In this document: positions 23,558-32,325 of the stretch, one piece after another | Layout of the letters: each line of letters begins with the position of its first letter | Numbering within the stretch: position 1 is the first letter of the stretch | DNA from: Deltaproteobacteria bacterium | GTDB lineage: Bacteria; Desulfobacterota; DSM-4660; Desulfatiglandales; Desulfatiglandaceae | Direction of reading: 5' to 3' | Length of the DNA stretch: 32,325 nt | Assembly: GCA_003646815.1 (NCBI GenBank) | Contig: QMLQ01000007.1 | Span: 1 to 32,325 of the forward strand | Translations under genes and position numbers: made by a program | The notes under the pieces: generated by a model | Database searches by the model: none | Told to the model about the DNA's origin: nothing | Seen by the model: only the letters and a program-made list of their open reading frames with translations

Positions 23558-24507
23558 TGATTGAGTATACGGAAAAGATCAGGGCGATTGCCAGGAGGCT
23601 CCTGGAAGAGGGGACCGTGGATGTGTTTATCGGATACCGAAAAGGCTCGGTGCCCATGATGAATGAGCCCCTCCTGATCAGGGACCCTGGCAAGGTGGAT
23701 CTGCTCTACTGGGACAGCAATTGCGGGTTGAACCTGAGCAACTACCTCCCCGGGAGGACCGAAAAAATCGGCATCCTCGCAACGGGATGTAACTCCAGGA
23801 ACATTGTCACCCATATCATCGAGAACCAGATCAAGCGGGAGCAGCTTCATATCGTGGGTGTCCCCTGCACAGGCATGATCGATCACCGGGCGGTAAAAAG
23901 GGCTGTCGGGCAAAAGGAGATCCTGGAAGTCACAGAGAAGGACGGATCATTTACCGTTCGTGGAAGGGATTTTGAAGAAACCTTCGAGAAAGCCGACTAC
24001 CTCCAGACCAACTGCGCGGTCTGCCGTCACCGGAATCCGGTGGAATACGATGAACTGGTTGCCGATCCGGTAGAAGAGCAGAAGAATGTTGAACCCTACA
24101 ATGATGTCAAAAAAATCGAGACCCTTTCTCCTGATGAAAAAACGGGGTTTTTCCAGCGGCTCATCGCCCGTTGTATCCGCTGCTACGCGTGCAGGAACTC
24201 TTGCCCGCTGTGCTATTGTCCAACCTGTTTCGTGGACGAATCGCGGCCCCAATGGGTGGGCAAAAGCAGTGACCCGACTGATACCATGACGTTCCATTTT
24301 CTCAGGGCCTACCACTGTGCAGGACGCTGCACCGACTGCGGCGCGTGCGAGAGGGTGTGTCCCATGGGGATTTCCATGCGGCAGTTTACCAAGAAGCTCA
24401 ACAAGGACGCGGAGGAGCTTTTTTCCTGGGAGGCGGGCCTCAACCTGGACCAGCGGCCGCCGCTGGATGTGTATCTGCCGGATGACTATAACGATTTCAT
24501 TAAGTAG
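23557..24507 (+). CDS. FrhB/FdhB-like protein with two [4Fe-4S] motifs (FlxC-like role)
   Basis: A 316-residue iron-sulfur protein. The N-terminal 190 residues resemble the beta subunits of F420 hydrogenase or formate dehydrogenase, with isolated conserved cysteines in SNCGLNL, ATGCNSRN, GVPCTGM and TNCAVCRHRNP. Ferredoxin motifs follow: Cys206/209/212/216, with extra Cys at 219, 221 and 224, and Cys258/261/264/268. No Rossmann loop is visible, so if flavin is bound it would be in the FrhB-like part. ATG 23557 overlaps the mvhD stop by one base with GAGG upstream, which indicates coupling. In this operon it probably passes electrons between MvhD/HdrA and the dicluster protein downstream. It differs from HdrC and HdrB and lacks CCG domains. 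The stop at 24507 is followed after 2 bp by a repeat element. Confidence 0.8.
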   Translation: MIEYTEKIRAIARRLLEEGTVDVFIGYRKGSVPMMNEPLLIRDPGKVDLLYWDSNCGLNLSNYLPGRTEKIGILATGCNSRNIVTHIIENQIKREQLHIVGVPCTGMIDHRAVKRAVGQKEILEVTEKDGSFTVRGRDFEETFEKADYLQTNCAVCRHRNPVEYDELVADPVEEQKNVEPYNDVKKIETLSPDEKTGFFQRLIARCIRCYACRNSCPLCYCPTCFVDESRPQWVGKSSDPTDTMTFHFLRAYHCAGRCTDCGACERVCPMGISMRQFTKKLNKDAEELFSWEAGLNLDQRPPLDVYLPDDYNDFIK

Positions 24508-24509
24508 TG

Positions 24510-24738
24510 CATCCATAAATGGCTATTTTGTCCGATATCTGCGTTATGCTCAAACCGGGGACCCGCCCGAAGGGTGGGGAGTCCAAGCTAAGCGCGGACA
24601 AACCGGGGACCCGCCCGAAGGGTGGGGAGTCCAAGCTAAGCGCGGACAAATTTTAATCCTCGAAATACCGGGAATGTATTCCTGTGGTTAAGATTTTCGC
24701 ATGCCTTGATCTCGAACAAACTATCTTATTTATGGATG
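24510..24738. mobile_element. MITE-like 229-bp element with terminal inverted repeats
   Basis: CATCCATAAAT (24510-24520) recurs in inverted form as ATTTATGGATG (24728-24738). Beyond these 11 perfect bases the arms keep matching imperfectly for about 20 bp (TTTGTCCGA against TTTGTTCGA). The interior carries two copies of a 48-bp repeat and no transposase. This is the shape of a small non-autonomous element or dispersed intergenic repeat. No clear target-site duplication was seen. It separates two co-directional genes of the Hdr/Flx locus. Confidence 0.6.
24552..24647 (+). repeat. Two perfect tandem copies of a 48-bp unit
   Basis: The unit at 24552-24599 is repeated without change at 24600-24647. 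Each copy contains CCCGCCC-GAA-GGGTGGG, able to fold into a short GC-rich hairpin. The length is a multiple of three, which gives an accidental repeated 16-residue peptide in one frame. No start signal or family supports translation. Identical copies suggest recent duplication by slippage. Confidence 0.9.
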
Positions 24739-24810
24739 GGCGCTCAGATTCGATATTGATAACTTCTGAATCGTGAACCAGGCACATGGTGCCTAGAAGA
24801 GGTGTTTTCT

Positions 24811-25851
24811 ATGACAGACAAGATATTCGCCAAAGAAGCATGGCAGGAAACCCTTCAGGGGCTGTCCGGGGATTACAGGGTTTTTGTCCCGGTCAAGGAT
24901 GGTGACTTCCATGTGTTTCGGCTTCTGGAAAAGGAAACAAGGCCGGATTTTGAGTATCAGAATACCCGGCTCTCACCAAAGGGCCTTGTCTATCCCCAGT
25001 CCGAAAGGATGTTTGAATATTCCCTGGATGAAAGAGACCCGGAAAGCAACATCCTCAAGGAAGATCCCAAAGACTACAGCCCGCAGGCTGTGGTGGGAAT
25101 CCGGCCCTGTGACGCCCATGCCTTTCAGATTGTGAAACGGAATTTTGACAATCCCGAATATCGCGATCCCTGGTGGGTGCAGCATTTTGAATCAACAACG
25201 CTTGTGGGACTGGGATGCAATGAACCCTGTGCCCAATGTTTCTGCACCGCCATGGGGGGCGGCCCTTTTGATGAAAAGGGGCTGGATGTCCTGCTCTATG
25301 ACCTGGGCGAGACCTATCTCGTGCGGGGCCTTACAGACAAGGGCGAGGATTTTTTGAGCAAGGCCGAAGGTGGAAGCTCTGCCGATGAAGCGGCCCGGAA
25401 GAGTGCCACTGACCTTTCGGCAAAGGCGGTGGAAGGCATGCCCGAACCGAGGAAGGTGGATCCCATACGGGAAAAAGCCATCAACGACTTGTTTGACGCG
25501 CCTTTCTGGGAAGATGTTGCCTTTGCCTGTCTCAACTGCGGTACCTGTACGTTCCTTTGCCCCACTTGCTGGTGTTTTGACATCCAGGACGAGGTGCAGG
25601 GAAAGCAAGGGGACCGAATCAGGAATTGGGATTCCTGCATGTTTCCGCTTTTCACCCTGCATGGTTCCGGCCATAACCCCCGTGACAAAAAATTTCAGCG
25701 GGTGCGCCAGCGTTTCATGCACAAGCTCAAATATTACGTGGACAAATATGATGATGGGTTTCAGTGCTCAGGCTGCGGGCGTTGCGTAGCATTCTGCCCA
25801 GTGAATATTGACATACGAGAAGTCGTTGAATTGATGAGCAATTACGGTTAA
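24811..25851 (+). CDS. Dicluster Fe-S protein, FlxB / sulfite reductase subunit A-like
   Basis: A 346-residue cytoplasmic electron-transfer protein of the family that includes FlxB, AsrA and the beta subunit of sulfhydrogenases. The N-terminal region has VVGIRPCDAHAF and VGLGCNEPCAQCFCTA, typical of these proteins. Two [4Fe-4S] motifs follow at Cys240/243/246/250, next to the unusual PTCWCFD, and at Cys319/322/325/329. The ATG at 24811 is preferred because GAGGTG lies about 7 nt upstream. A GTG at 24802 would overlap that site. It should shuttle electrons between the NAD(P)H-oxidising flavoprotein encoded next and the MvhD/HdrA side. It lies downstream of the repeat element, after a 303-bp gap from the previous gene, so some transcripts may end or begin there. 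AGGCAC-ATG-GTGCCT (24780-24794) is a perfect inverted repeat just before the gene. Confidence 0.85.
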   Translation: MTDKIFAKEAWQETLQGLSGDYRVFVPVKDGDFHVFRLLEKETRPDFEYQNTRLSPKGLVYPQSERMFEYSLDERDPESNILKEDPKDYSPQAVVGIRPCDAHAFQIVKRNFDNPEYRDPWWVQHFESTTLVGLGCNEPCAQCFCTAMGGGPFDEKGLDVLLYDLGETYLVRGLTDKGEDFLSKAEGGSSADEAARKSATDLSAKAVEGMPEPRKVDPIREKAINDLFDAPFWEDVAFACLNCGTCTFLCPTCWCFDIQDEVQGKQGDRIRNWDSCMFPLFTLHGSGHNPRDKKFQRVRQRFMHKLKYYVDKYDDGFQCSGCGRCVAFCPVNIDIREVVELMSNYG

Positions 25852-25921
25852 CCGGTTAGCCGGTTTGGCCAGTTAACCCGTTAACGGTACAACCGGCTCA
25901 ATGGGTTAACGGGCTCAACCT
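25846..25921. repeat. Palindrome-rich block with four GTTAAC sites
   Basis: The end of the dicluster gene and the first 70 bp after it form an imperfect long palindrome built from GTTAAC (starting at 25847, 25872, 25880 and 25905) and CCGGTT/AACCGG motifs. The best hairpin pairs CCCGTTAAC (25877-25885) with GTTAACGGG (25905-25913). The stop codon TAA at 25849-25851 lies inside it. It could slow RNA decay or tune expression between the two genes. No T run is present. Confidence 0.65.
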
Positions 25922-25951
25922 AGAAACTAAGAATAGTAAGGAGGATGTTCC

Positions 25952-26794
25952 TTGGAAAATCCCTATCTTCCCTATCCGGTTCGCATAGATGGTATTGTTA
26001 CCGAAACTGAAGACCGGAACCTCAAGACATTTAAGTTTGTCTTTCTGAATCCGGAGGACGAGCAAAAGTTTGCATATACTCCCGGCCAGTTCGCAGAGCT
26101 TTCCATACCGGGCAAGGGAGAAATTCCCATCGGTATTGCTTCTTCCCCAACGGAGAAGGGGTTCGTGGCCTTTACGGTCAACAAAGTGGGCCTTGTAAGC
26201 AGCCATCTCCACAACATGAAGGAGGGGGATGTCATGGGGATCCGCGGGCCATTGGGCAACTGGTATCCCTGGAAAGCAATGGAAGGAAAAAACGTAGTCA
26301 TCATCGGGGGCGGATTTGCCTTCACCACCCTTCGATCCAGCATCGTGTACATGATAGAACCGGAAAACCGCCCGAGATTCAAAGACATCCGGGTGGTCTA
26401 CGGTGCGAGAAATCCGGGCATGCTTCTCTACCGTGATGAACTGGCGGCATGGGAGCAGCGGGACGATATGGAGATGCACATCACCGTGGACGGGACCGAC
26501 GATCCTGACTGGAAGTACAATGTTGGGTTTGTGCCCACCATCACCGAGCAGAAAATCACCAGCGCGGATAATGCCATTGCCATCGTGTGCGGTCCCCCTA
26601 TCATGATCAAGTTTACCCAGCCGGTCCTTGAGAAACTGGGCTTCCCGCCGGAACGGATCATCCTCTCTCTTGAAATGCGCATGAAATGCGGGATCGGCAT
26701 CTGCGGCCGATGCAATATCGGCGACAAATATGTGTGCAAGGATGGCCCGGTGTTTTCCCTCGCGGAACTGAAAGAACTACCCCCTGAATACTAG
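25952..26794 (+). CDS. FAD/NAD(P)-binding reductase with [2Fe-2S] site (FlxA/AsrB-like)
   Basis: A 280-residue flavoprotein of the ferredoxin-NADP reductase superfamily, close in plan to FlxA, AsrB and the electron-transfer subunit of dihydroorotate dehydrogenase. The FAD domain (1-110) has PGQFAELSIPG and PIGIASSP. The NAD(P) domain (about 112-240) has VVIIGGGFAF at 115-124 and VCGPPIMIKF. The C-terminus binds a [2Fe-2S] cluster through Cys246, Cys251, Cys254 and Cys262. It would oxidise NADH or NADPH and feed the dicluster protein. Translation starts at TTG 25952, since a near-perfect AAGGAGG lies 7 nt upstream and no in-frame ATG is nearby. It is the last gene of the Hdr/Flx locus. HdrB and HdrC do not follow. 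Confidence 0.88.
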   Translation: MENPYLPYPVRIDGIVTETEDRNLKTFKFVFLNPEDEQKFAYTPGQFAELSIPGKGEIPIGIASSPTEKGFVAFTVNKVGLVSSHLHNMKEGDVMGIRGPLGNWYPWKAMEGKNVVIIGGGFAFTTLRSSIVYMIEPENRPRFKDIRVVYGARNPGMLLYRDELAAWEQRDDMEMHITVDGTDDPDWKYNVGFVPTITEQKITSADNAIAIVCGPPIMIKFTQPVLEKLGFPPERIILSLEMRMKCGIGICGRCNIGDKYVCKDGPVFSLAELKELPPEY

Positions 26795-26960
26795 CCCGCG
26801 AGGGCAGAGGAGTGCAGGGTTCTCGGTTCAACTTCCAGGACGGAATCCCTGGAGAGGCCGGTCCTTGCAACATCATATCGAAATTGTTTGGGATCATTTT
26901 TGTCCAAAAACGATATTTTAGGATATTCACCAAACAATCGAAACTTTGAAAGTAGGCGCC

Positions 26961-27674
26961 ATGCACCTGAAAAGTATCACTCTCTTCCCTGAAAAGTACC
27001 CGACCGGCAAATACTACCCTTTTAATGTCCCGATTTTCAAAGAGACCCGGGAAATCGAATTCCATTCAAACATCACCTTTTTTATCGGGGAAAACGGGAC
27101 CGGTAAGTCCACATTGCTGGAAGCCATTGCCCACAAGTGCGGTATCCACATCTGGAAGGCCGAAGAAAAAACACGCGTCAGGCAAAACCCGTACGCCCAC
27201 ACCCTTTATAAGTATATGGATGTGGACTGGCTGGATGGCTATGTGCCCGGCTCTTTTTTCGGTTCCGACACCTTCCGGTACTTTGCCCAGAGCGTAGAAG
27301 AATGGGCCATTGCAGATCCCGGAATGCTGAACTATTTTGGGGGAAAATCCCTGATTACCCAATCACACGGCCAGTCACTCATGTCCATGTTCAGGACGCG
27401 CTATGAGCTGAAAGGCCTGTATCTCCTTGATGAACCGGAAACCGCCCTCTCTCCGAAAAGCCAGCTTGAATTACTCAAGATCCTGAATAAGCAGGGATCA
27501 AAACAGCATGCCCAGTTCATTGTTGCCAGCCACTCTCCCATCCTCCTGGCCTGTCCGGGCGCAGAGATATATTCTTTCAATCATATTCCTCTCACTCCCG
27601 TCGAATATGAGGATACGGAGTACTACAAGATTTACAAGAGTTTCATGGAAGACCGGACAAAATATTTCCAGTAA
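26961..27674 (+). CDS. Small AAA-family ATPase of ABC/SMC type
   Basis: A 237-residue cytoplasmic ATPase with all nucleotide motifs of the ABC/SMC class: Walker A GENGTGKST at 43-51, a short signature-like SHGQSL at 135-140, Walker B LYLLDEPE with Asp157 and Glu158, and the switch His191 in ASHSP. There are no membrane or DNA-binding segments. Proteins of this kind are widespread and annotated only as AAA ATPases. Some serve in defence or toxin pairs, but no partner gene is adjacent here, so no function is proposed. ATG 26961 has an AGG-type site close upstream. A TTG at 26946 is possible. The 166 bp before it contain a 6-bp hairpin (TCCAGG/CCTGGA) and AT-rich sequence but no strong promoter. 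Confidence 0.85.
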   Translation: MHLKSITLFPEKYPTGKYYPFNVPIFKETREIEFHSNITFFIGENGTGKSTLLEAIAHKCGIHIWKAEEKTRVRQNPYAHTLYKYMDVDWLDGYVPGSFFGSDTFRYFAQSVEEWAIADPGMLNYFGGKSLITQSHGQSLMSMFRTRYELKGLYLLDEPETALSPKSQLELLKILNKQGSKQHAQFIVASHSPILLACPGAEIYSFNHIPLTPVEYEDTEYYKIYKSFMEDRTKYFQ

Positions 27675-27785
27675 AGGCCAGCGCTCTCGCCCCTAACCCG
27701 CTACAAATGTGATGCCCCACCATGCTCGCAAAAAGATTGCTGTGGCCCTTCCGTCTATTCAAACCTCTGTTTCTCTTCTCCTCTT

Positions 27786-27814
27786 TTGACAATCCGTGGA
27801 CCGTCTGGTAAGCT
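27786..27814 (+). promoter_or_regulatory. Candidate promoter for the CDP-alcohol phosphatidyltransferase operon
   Basis: A perfect TTGACA (27786-27791) is followed after 17 bp by TAAGCT (27809-27814), which matches the -10 consensus at only three positions. It lies about 57 bp before the chosen ATG at 27871. The -35 is convincing and the -10 is weak. Confidence 0.35.
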
Positions 27815-27870
27815 TTTATGGATGAGAATCAGTGGGAAAGCCATCAGTACTTAAACGGAGGATACCCCGG

Positions 27871-28551
27871 ATGACCAGATTCTCTTTCCTGAGTGACGGA
27901 AACAGGGAGCGGTACCTGCGACTGATTGAGCCCGTAGCGAATCTGTTTGTCCGCTTCCACGTCCACCCAAACGTGTTGACCCTGCTGGGGCTGATTCTAA
28001 GTGGTGCGGCTGCGGTCCTCTATGGTACCGGAAATTTTTTCTGGGCCGCGTGGGTTGTTGTCCTTGCCGGGACCTGTGATGTTCTGGATGGTTTGCTTGC
28101 CAGAATCACTGGAAAAGCATCCCGGTTCGGCGCATTTTTCGACAGCTCGCTGGATCGTTTCTCAGAAGTGTTTTTGTTCCTGGGGCTCGCGTGGTATTTT
28201 TCCGGCGGTCACCTTGCTGTTGCCGTTGGGGCAGGTAATGTGAGTTCCGTCCGGAGCCCTGTGGCTGTCCTTTTTATTGTCCTTGCCATCGGCGGATCAT
28301 TCATGGTGAGCTACACCAGGGCACGAGCCGAAGGCCTGGGGATTGAGTGCAAAACTGGATTCATGCAGAGACCGGAAAGAATGGTGCTCCTGATCATTGG
28401 GTCCCTGCTGGCTTCCCTCCCCACGGTGGGTCCCTGGATCATGAAAACGTGTCTCTTTTTGCTGGCGCTTCTTTCCAATTTTACGGCGCTCCAGAGAATG
28501 GTCCATGTAAAAAAACAGCTTATCAAGGAGATGGATTCCGGTGAAAGATAG
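27871..28551 (+). CDS. CDP-alcohol phosphatidyltransferase family membrane protein
   Basis: A 226-residue integral membrane enzyme. The catalytic motif of the family is perfect, D-G-x2-A-R-x8-G-x3-D-x3-D, beginning with DGLLAR near residue 73 and ending in FFDSSLD. Several hydrophobic helices follow. Family members join a CDP-linked lipid or polyol to an alcohol such as glycerol phosphate or inositol phosphate. The acceptor cannot be read from the sequence. The ATG at 27871 has ACGGAGG 9 nt upstream and replaces a weaker GTG at 27832. The gene overlaps the NUDIX gene by 11 bp, which in turn overlaps the AsmA-like gene, so the three are likely one transcript with an envelope theme. Confidence 0.9.
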   Translation: MTRFSFLSDGNRERYLRLIEPVANLFVRFHVHPNVLTLLGLILSGAAAVLYGTGNFFWAAWVVVLAGTCDVLDGLLARITGKASRFGAFFDSSLDRFSEVFLFLGLAWYFSGGHLAVAVGAGNVSSVRSPVAVLFIVLAIGGSFMVSYTRARAEGLGIECKTGFMQRPERMVLLIIGSLLASLPTVGPWIMKTCLFLLALLSNFTALQRMVHVKKQLIKEMDSGER

Positions 28552-28990
28552 TCTTGTCTGCCCCCATTGTGGAAAAGAGGTGGAAAAATACCGCAACCCT
28601 TTTCCTACCGTTGATATCATCATACAAGTGGAAAAAAAAGGCATTGTCCTTATAAATCGGAAGAATCCCCCCTTCGGCTGGGCCCTCCCCGGCGGGTTTG
28701 TTGACTACGGGGAATCCCTGGAAGCAGCCGCCCGGCGTGAAGCAAAAGAGGAAACAGCACTGGATGTTGAACTTCTCTACCAGCTGGGCGCCTATTCAGA
28801 TCCGAAAAGGGACCCACGACACCACACCATTTCTGTTGTGTTTGTGGCTTCCGCCGCCGGGACACCCCGCGGTCATGATGATGCGCGGGAGGCCGGTATC
28901 TTCTATCCTGACTCCCTGCCTGCACCACTCGCTTTTGATCACGCAAGGATCCTCCAGGACTACTTTGAACAATGTCGAAAAAACGAATAA
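28541..28990 (+). CDS. NUDIX hydrolase with N-terminal Cys pair
   Basis: A 149-residue NUDIX hydrolase, which cleaves a nucleoside diphosphate linked to another group and needs Mg2+. The NUDIX box is present as GGFVDYGES followed by [11 protein letters not shown]. The usual Gly after EE-x is replaced by Ala. FGWALPGG precedes it, as in ADP-ribose and NADH pyrophosphatases. A CPHC pair at residues 7-10 may be half of a zinc ribbon. Translation starts at GTG 28541 with AAGGAG about 10 nt upstream, inside the end of the previous gene. The substrate is unknown. The 3' end overlaps the next gene by 19 bp. Confidence 0.88.
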   Translation: MKDSLVCPHCGKEVEKYRNPFPTVDIIIQVEKKGIVLINRKNPPFGWALPGGFVDYGESLEAAARREAKEETALDVELLYQLGAYSDPKRDPRHHTISVVFVASAAGTPRGHDDAREAGIFYPDSLPAPLAFDHARILQDYFEQCRKNE

Positions 28991-31900
28991 AATCTCTTCT
29001 CTTCCCCGGGATCCTCTTGTTTCTTCTTTTCTGCGCCTGTATCCTTTACGCGGAATTCCTTTTGCAAACGCCGTCGATTCAACGGTTTCTCGTAAGAAAA
29101 ATCTCCGCTGCAGTGGGATATGAGGTGAAAGTGAAAGGCTTTCATGTTTACCTCTGGAACGGGCTCCACATAACGGCTCACGAGCTCGCGGTTTCGTCAA
29201 AAGATCAAAAACAGCATTTCGAGGCGACGACCGCCCGCATGGGCCTTGTGTGGACAGCGCTTTTCAAGGGAAATATCATTCCCCGCAGTCTTGATCTGAT
29301 CAACCCGGTCATCAGCATTTCCCTGCCCGCGGGGAGAGAAGGAGAAAAAATATCCCTGGAAGATCGGATCGGCAAGATCGGATTTCTGCAACTCGCAGGA
29401 ATCCATTCGTTCTCAATCCGAGACGGACGGGTAAGAATTAAGGGCTCCCCTTTTTCTCTGAAATCTCTTTTTCTGCGGGTATCCCGGAACAACAAAAAGA
29501 TCCAGGACCAGATGATTCATCTCAAGACCGACCTTGGGTTTCATGGCGAGTATATTCCCCTTCAGCTTCAAGGTAAGTTGCGGTACGGGAAAAAGCAGAC
29601 CACAATAACGCTCGAGCTTTCAGGTGAAGCGCGCAGAATTCCCGTATCATGGGTTCCCTGGCCCCGCTTTGCGCCATTTTCGAAAGGAACTATTGATGCA
29701 GTTTTTCATCTGGCCGGCCCTCTGGGAAATTCCCTTTCAGCCGGGGGAAACCTGGTGGGGCACAACCTGCATTTTGCGATCTGCCGTCAAGACAGGAAGA
29801 AAGAATATGTCCTCCCTTCCATGAGCCTTGACTTCAATGCCCTGCTGGGCAAGGAAATATGCAAGGTCACCATTCCTCGGGCAATAATCCTTGATACGTC
29901 CCTGGGTGCACAGGTTACATTTGAGCCTGCAAACCCATCCCCCCGCCTGGAACTTTCCATCAAAAGCCCGTTCATGTCCTTGCAGACTTTCGAGACTTTA
30001 TTCCCATCCTCCCTTGTTCCTGCCTGGTTAGAAAAGAGTCTTCTCCCCCGCTTGTCAGGGGGAGAGGTGATGGCTGAACATTTTTCTCTTAGGGGAACCC
30101 TCGACCAGATCGCCAACCTGAATCGGCCTGAAAACAAACGTGTGCTGGCCATGAAAGTGACATGGAGAAACCTGAATGTCCTGAAAGAATCATCTCCCCT
30201 GCCCTTTGAAGAGGTTGCGGGACAGATGGAAATCAGGAACAACCGTCTTGATCTCTCCCGCATGCGGGGCCATTTCGGGACGTCCGCCGTCCATGAGGCG
30301 TCTCTTTCCGTCACTCCACTGGTGGGTGGAAACCATCTCTCCACCATCTCCCTTGGAGGAAATTTTGCCGTTCAGGACCTGATTATGATGCGGGAACTTC
30401 CCTGGATTCCGGCGGAACTCAAGGAAAAACTCGCGGAACTCACCGGCTCTTCCGGCCGCCTGAGTGGTCACCTGAAGGCGTCCAGGAAAGGTGGCGTGAT
30501 CATTCCCCGGATCGAAAGCGCGTCCCTGACATTCAAGGAATGCACTTTTGCACATGAGTCCATCCTTTTTCCGGTCAAAGTGGCTGAGGGTGCAATACAG
30601 ATCCCTAACACAGGTCATATCACTTTCAAGGCAGAGGGTTCATGGGGAAAATCCGTTCTGGCAGTCTCCGGTTCAACGGATCGAACATTAACGCATCTCA
30701 AGACAAAGGTTGCGGGGACACTGGATCTTGAAAGCATCGCTGCGAGGTTGTTTCCTGAAAAGACATGGTTTCTCCAGCTGGGAAAACCGGCTGGCTGTAC
30801 CATGCGTGTTTCCAGGAAGGAGGCGGCATGGTCCTTTGCCGGGACCATGGATTTGAATGAGGAACCGGCCCTGAAGATGAGGTCCCTCCACCTGAACCCC
30901 CTGTGCAAAAAAGGCGGAATATGTTTTGAATTTTCCTACACGCCGGGAAAGATCATTCGGGTGAAAAGCCTGGACGGCAGCTTTGGAAAATCCCTGTTCT
31001 CCGCATCCGGCCAGGTAACATTGTCCGGAGATAAACGGGTCACAGCGGAGATAAATATCCCGACGCTTTTCGTCCAAGACCTTGGTGTTCAATACCAGGG
31101 GGATTGCCCGCTCGCCACAGGGCTGGTCAAGGGGCATGTTCAGGGAACGTTCCCGGTCAACGATCCCCTCTCTTTTACTCTCAACGGAAAATTGGAGGCA
31201 ACTGAACTTTGCGTGGGACTCAAAGGGCTCCCCCATCCCGTGGGGGGCGGGTTCACGGCCCTTTTTTCCGGTGATAAACTCACCATTAAGTCTCTGCGTT
31301 TCTCAACAGGGAAAAGCTCTGTTGAAGTCCAAGGGGCCCTTCACGGATGGAAAAAACTCCGGGGAAATCTCCGTGTTCGGGCAAAAAAAATCGACGTGGA
31401 GGATTTTCTGAACGAAAATAAGCCCTCCCCAGAGAAGAAAAAAAATCTCTTTTTTCAACCCCTGCTTGACCATAGTGAGGAACTATCGGTTTCTCTCCGG
31501 GCCTCAAAAGTCATTTGGCGGAAAATGAAAATGGGCCCTTTAACGGGTGAAGCAGTTCTCAAAAAGGGTGTTTTTCATCTCTTGAATTCCTCGCTGAAAT
31601 CGAAACACGGCACCATCACCTTGAAAGGCAATTTTGGGGGAAGCAATAGGGAAAAGATCACATTCTTGAGCCACATACGGTTTCTTGAACAGCCTGTCCA
31701 CGAATTTTTCGATAGCTTCAACGTCCAGAAATACTATATCGAAGGAAATCTGAGCACTGACATCCTTATCTCCGGGCAAGGACATGACCATGCTTCCCTG
31801 ATGAAGGGGCTTCACGGAAATGGAAAAATGCTGGTGGAAAAGGGTGTCATCAAGAAGTCAAATGTGTTGATCCAGATACTGAATTTCTTGAGTATCCAGA

Positions 31901-32325
31901 AAATATTTCGACATCCGCCTCCCAATCTCTCAAAGGAAGGATTTTACTTTGACAAGATCGGCGCAGACTTCGTCATCCGGAAGGGGGTCCTCTCTACCGC
32001 AAACCTCTTAATGAGAAGCCCTGTTTTCAACGCGGCCGCCAAAGGCACCCTGGATCTGGCCAAGTCATTGATAAAGGGTGACTTTGGCATTCAACCCCTG
32101 GTAACGCTTGATTCCCTTGTGAGCAAAATTCCCATCGTGGGATACATCCTGACGGGCAAGAATAAGACCCTCCTGGTCTATTATTTCAAGGTGGAAGGCC
32201 CCCTTTCATCTCCCAAAGTCACCTATGTACCGCTCAAGCACTGGGGGAACAGCATCGTCGGCTATGTTACACGTATCTTCCTCACGCCGCCCCGCCTTTT
32301 CGAAAAACTCATGAAGCTGCGAAAA
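28972..32325 (+). CDS. AsmA/YhdP-like envelope protein, C-terminus cut by window edge
   Basis: An open frame of 1118 codons with no stop before the right edge. It begins [20 protein letters not shown], a basic start and one membrane anchor, then a long periplasmic region rich in beta-strand repeats of the kind found in AsmA, TamB and YhdP, which carry lipids between the inner and outer membranes. Near the visible end, [19 protein letters not shown] followed by [10 protein letters not shown] is very like the C-terminal AsmA/DUF3971 region of YhdP-type proteins, so little is probably missing. The ATG at 28972 lies within the NUDIX gene (19-bp overlap). The phospholipid-type enzyme two genes upstream fits an envelope-lipid context. 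The assignment to AsmA/YhdP is by pattern and general architecture. Confidence 0.8.
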   Translation, partial: MSKKRIKSLLFPGILLFLLFCACILYAEFLLQTPSIQRFLVRKISAAVGYEVKVKGFHVYLWNGLHITAHELAVSSKDQKQHFEATTARMGLVWTALFKGNIIPRSLDLINPVISISLPAGREGEKISLEDRIGKIGFLQLAGIHSFSIRDGRVRIKGSPFSLKSLFLRVSRNNKKIQDQMIHLKTDLGFHGEYIPLQLQGKLRYGKKQTTITLELSGEARRIPVSWVPWPRFAPFSKGTIDAVFHLAGPLGNSLSAGGNLVGHNLHFAICRQDRKKEYVLPSMSLDFNALLGKEICKVTIPRAIILDTSLGAQVTFEPANPSPRLELSIKSPFMSLQTFETLFPSSLVPAWLEKSLLPRLSGGEVMAEHFSLRGTLDQIANLNRPENKRVLAMKVTWRNLNVLKESSPLPFEEVAGQMEIRNNRLDLSRMRGHFGTSAVHEASLSVTPLVGGNHLSTISLGGNFAVQDLIMMRELPWIPAELKEKLAELTGSSGRLSGHLKASRKGGVIIPRIESASLTFKECTFAHESILFPVKVAEGAIQIPNTGHITFKAEGSWGKSVLAVSGSTDRTLTHLKTKVAGTLDLESIAARLFPEKTWFLQLGKPAGCTMRVSRKEAAWSFAGTMDLNEEPALKMRSLHLNPLCKKGGICFEFSYTPGKIIRVKSLDGSFGKSLFSASGQVTLSGDKRVTAEINIPTLFVQDLGVQYQGDCPLATGLVKGHVQGTFPVNDPLSFTLNGKLEATELCVGLKGLPHPVGGGFTALFSGDKLTIKSLRFSTGKSSVEVQGALHGWKKLRGNLRVRAKKIDVEDFLNENKPSPEKKKNLFFQPLLDHSEELSVSLRASKVIWRKMKMGPLTGEAVLKKGVFHLLNSSLKSKHGTITLKGNFGGSNREKITFLSHIRFLEQPVHEFFDSFNVQKYYIEGNLSTDILISGQGHDHASLMKGLHGNGKMLVEKGVIKKSNVLIQILNFLSIQKIFRHPPPNLSKEGFYFDKIGADFVIRKGVLSTANLLMRSPVFNAAAKGTLDLAKSLIKGDFGIQPLVTLDSLVSKIPIVGYILTGKNKTLLVYYFKVEGPLSSPKVTYVPLKHWGNSIVGYVTRIFLTPPRLFEKLMKLRK

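Noticed and set aside
24552-24647. Tandem repeats as a CRISPR array
   Set aside because: The two copies are directly adjacent with no spacers, and no cas gene is present.
24317-24691. 124-codon frame covering the 48-bp repeats
   Set aside because: It starts inside the FrhB/FdhB-like gene in another frame and its repeated peptide arises from the DNA repeat. No start signal supports it.
26830-26865. Hairpin TCCAGG/CCTGGA as a terminator after the FlxA-like gene
   Set aside because: The stem is only 6 bp with an 8-nt loop and has no T run, so it is not supported as a terminator.
27722-27811. 29-codon frame before the CDP-alcohol phosphatidyltransferase
   Set aside because: It has no ribosome site, overlaps the likely promoter and resembles no known peptide.

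Overview
The window looks like chromosomal DNA of a strictly anaerobic bacterium, most likely a member of the Desulfobacterota (former Deltaproteobacteria: sulfate reducers and syntrophs). This is an inference from gene content: a selenocysteine-containing HdrA/MvhD electron-transfer locus with Flx-type flavin and Fe-S subunits, selB with yqeC/xdhC-type genes, Cys-rich GcvH-like proteins, a sigma-54 two-component system, and an archaemetzincin. No rRNA, tRNA, CRISPR array or phage gene was seen.

Layout. (1) 1-6936, minus strand: the start of a lipoprotein gene running off the left edge, then a very tight operon read from 6936 down to 206. It holds a short RelA-like (p)ppGpp synthetase, a GT4 glycosyltransferase fused to an alpha/alpha-barrel-like domain, a GH130 enzyme, a second GT4, and a second GH130. 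(2) 7256-12033, plus strand: a selenium-related run of selB, yqeC, an XdhC-family gene, a LUD-domain protein and a small conserved-looking protein. A candidate promoter and attenuator lie before selB. (3) 12038-12565, minus strand: a macro-domain ADP-ribose hydrolase with a terminator-like hairpin in its leader. (4) 12901-14965, plus strand: a near-consensus sigma-54 promoter, two paralogous Cys-rich GcvH-like genes, and a strong terminator. (5) 14940-18386, minus strand: a histidine kinase with an N-terminal Rossmann-like domain, an NtrC-type response regulator and an archaemetzincin, overlapping end to end. (6) 18588-26794, plus strand, divergent from the kinase: a sigma-70-like promoter, then a 1478-residue HdrA fusion with an in-frame UGA, MvhD with an in-frame UGA, an FrhB/FdhB-like Fe-S protein, a dicluster Fe-S protein and an FAD/NAD(P)/[2Fe-2S] reductase. 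A 229-bp inverted-repeat element carrying two 48-bp tandem repeats, and a palindrome-rich block, sit between the last three genes. (7) 26961-32325, plus strand: an AAA ATPase, a CDP-alcohol phosphatidyltransferase, a NUDIX hydrolase and a large AsmA/YhdP-like envelope protein cut by the right edge.

How it fits together. The core is region 6. Two consecutive genes each contain one UGA at a position where relatives carry a conserved Cys or Sec, and each UGA is followed at the right distance by a SECIS-like hairpin. SelB, the dedicated Sec elongation factor, is encoded about 9.5 kb upstream. The encoded complex would move electrons between NAD(P)H, flavins and Fe-S carriers, probably by flavin-based electron bifurcation. 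HdrB and HdrC are absent, so the final acceptor is unknown. The divergent kinase/regulator pair could sense nucleotide or redox state and drive the sigma-54 promoter of the GcvH-like genes. That link is inferred from position only.
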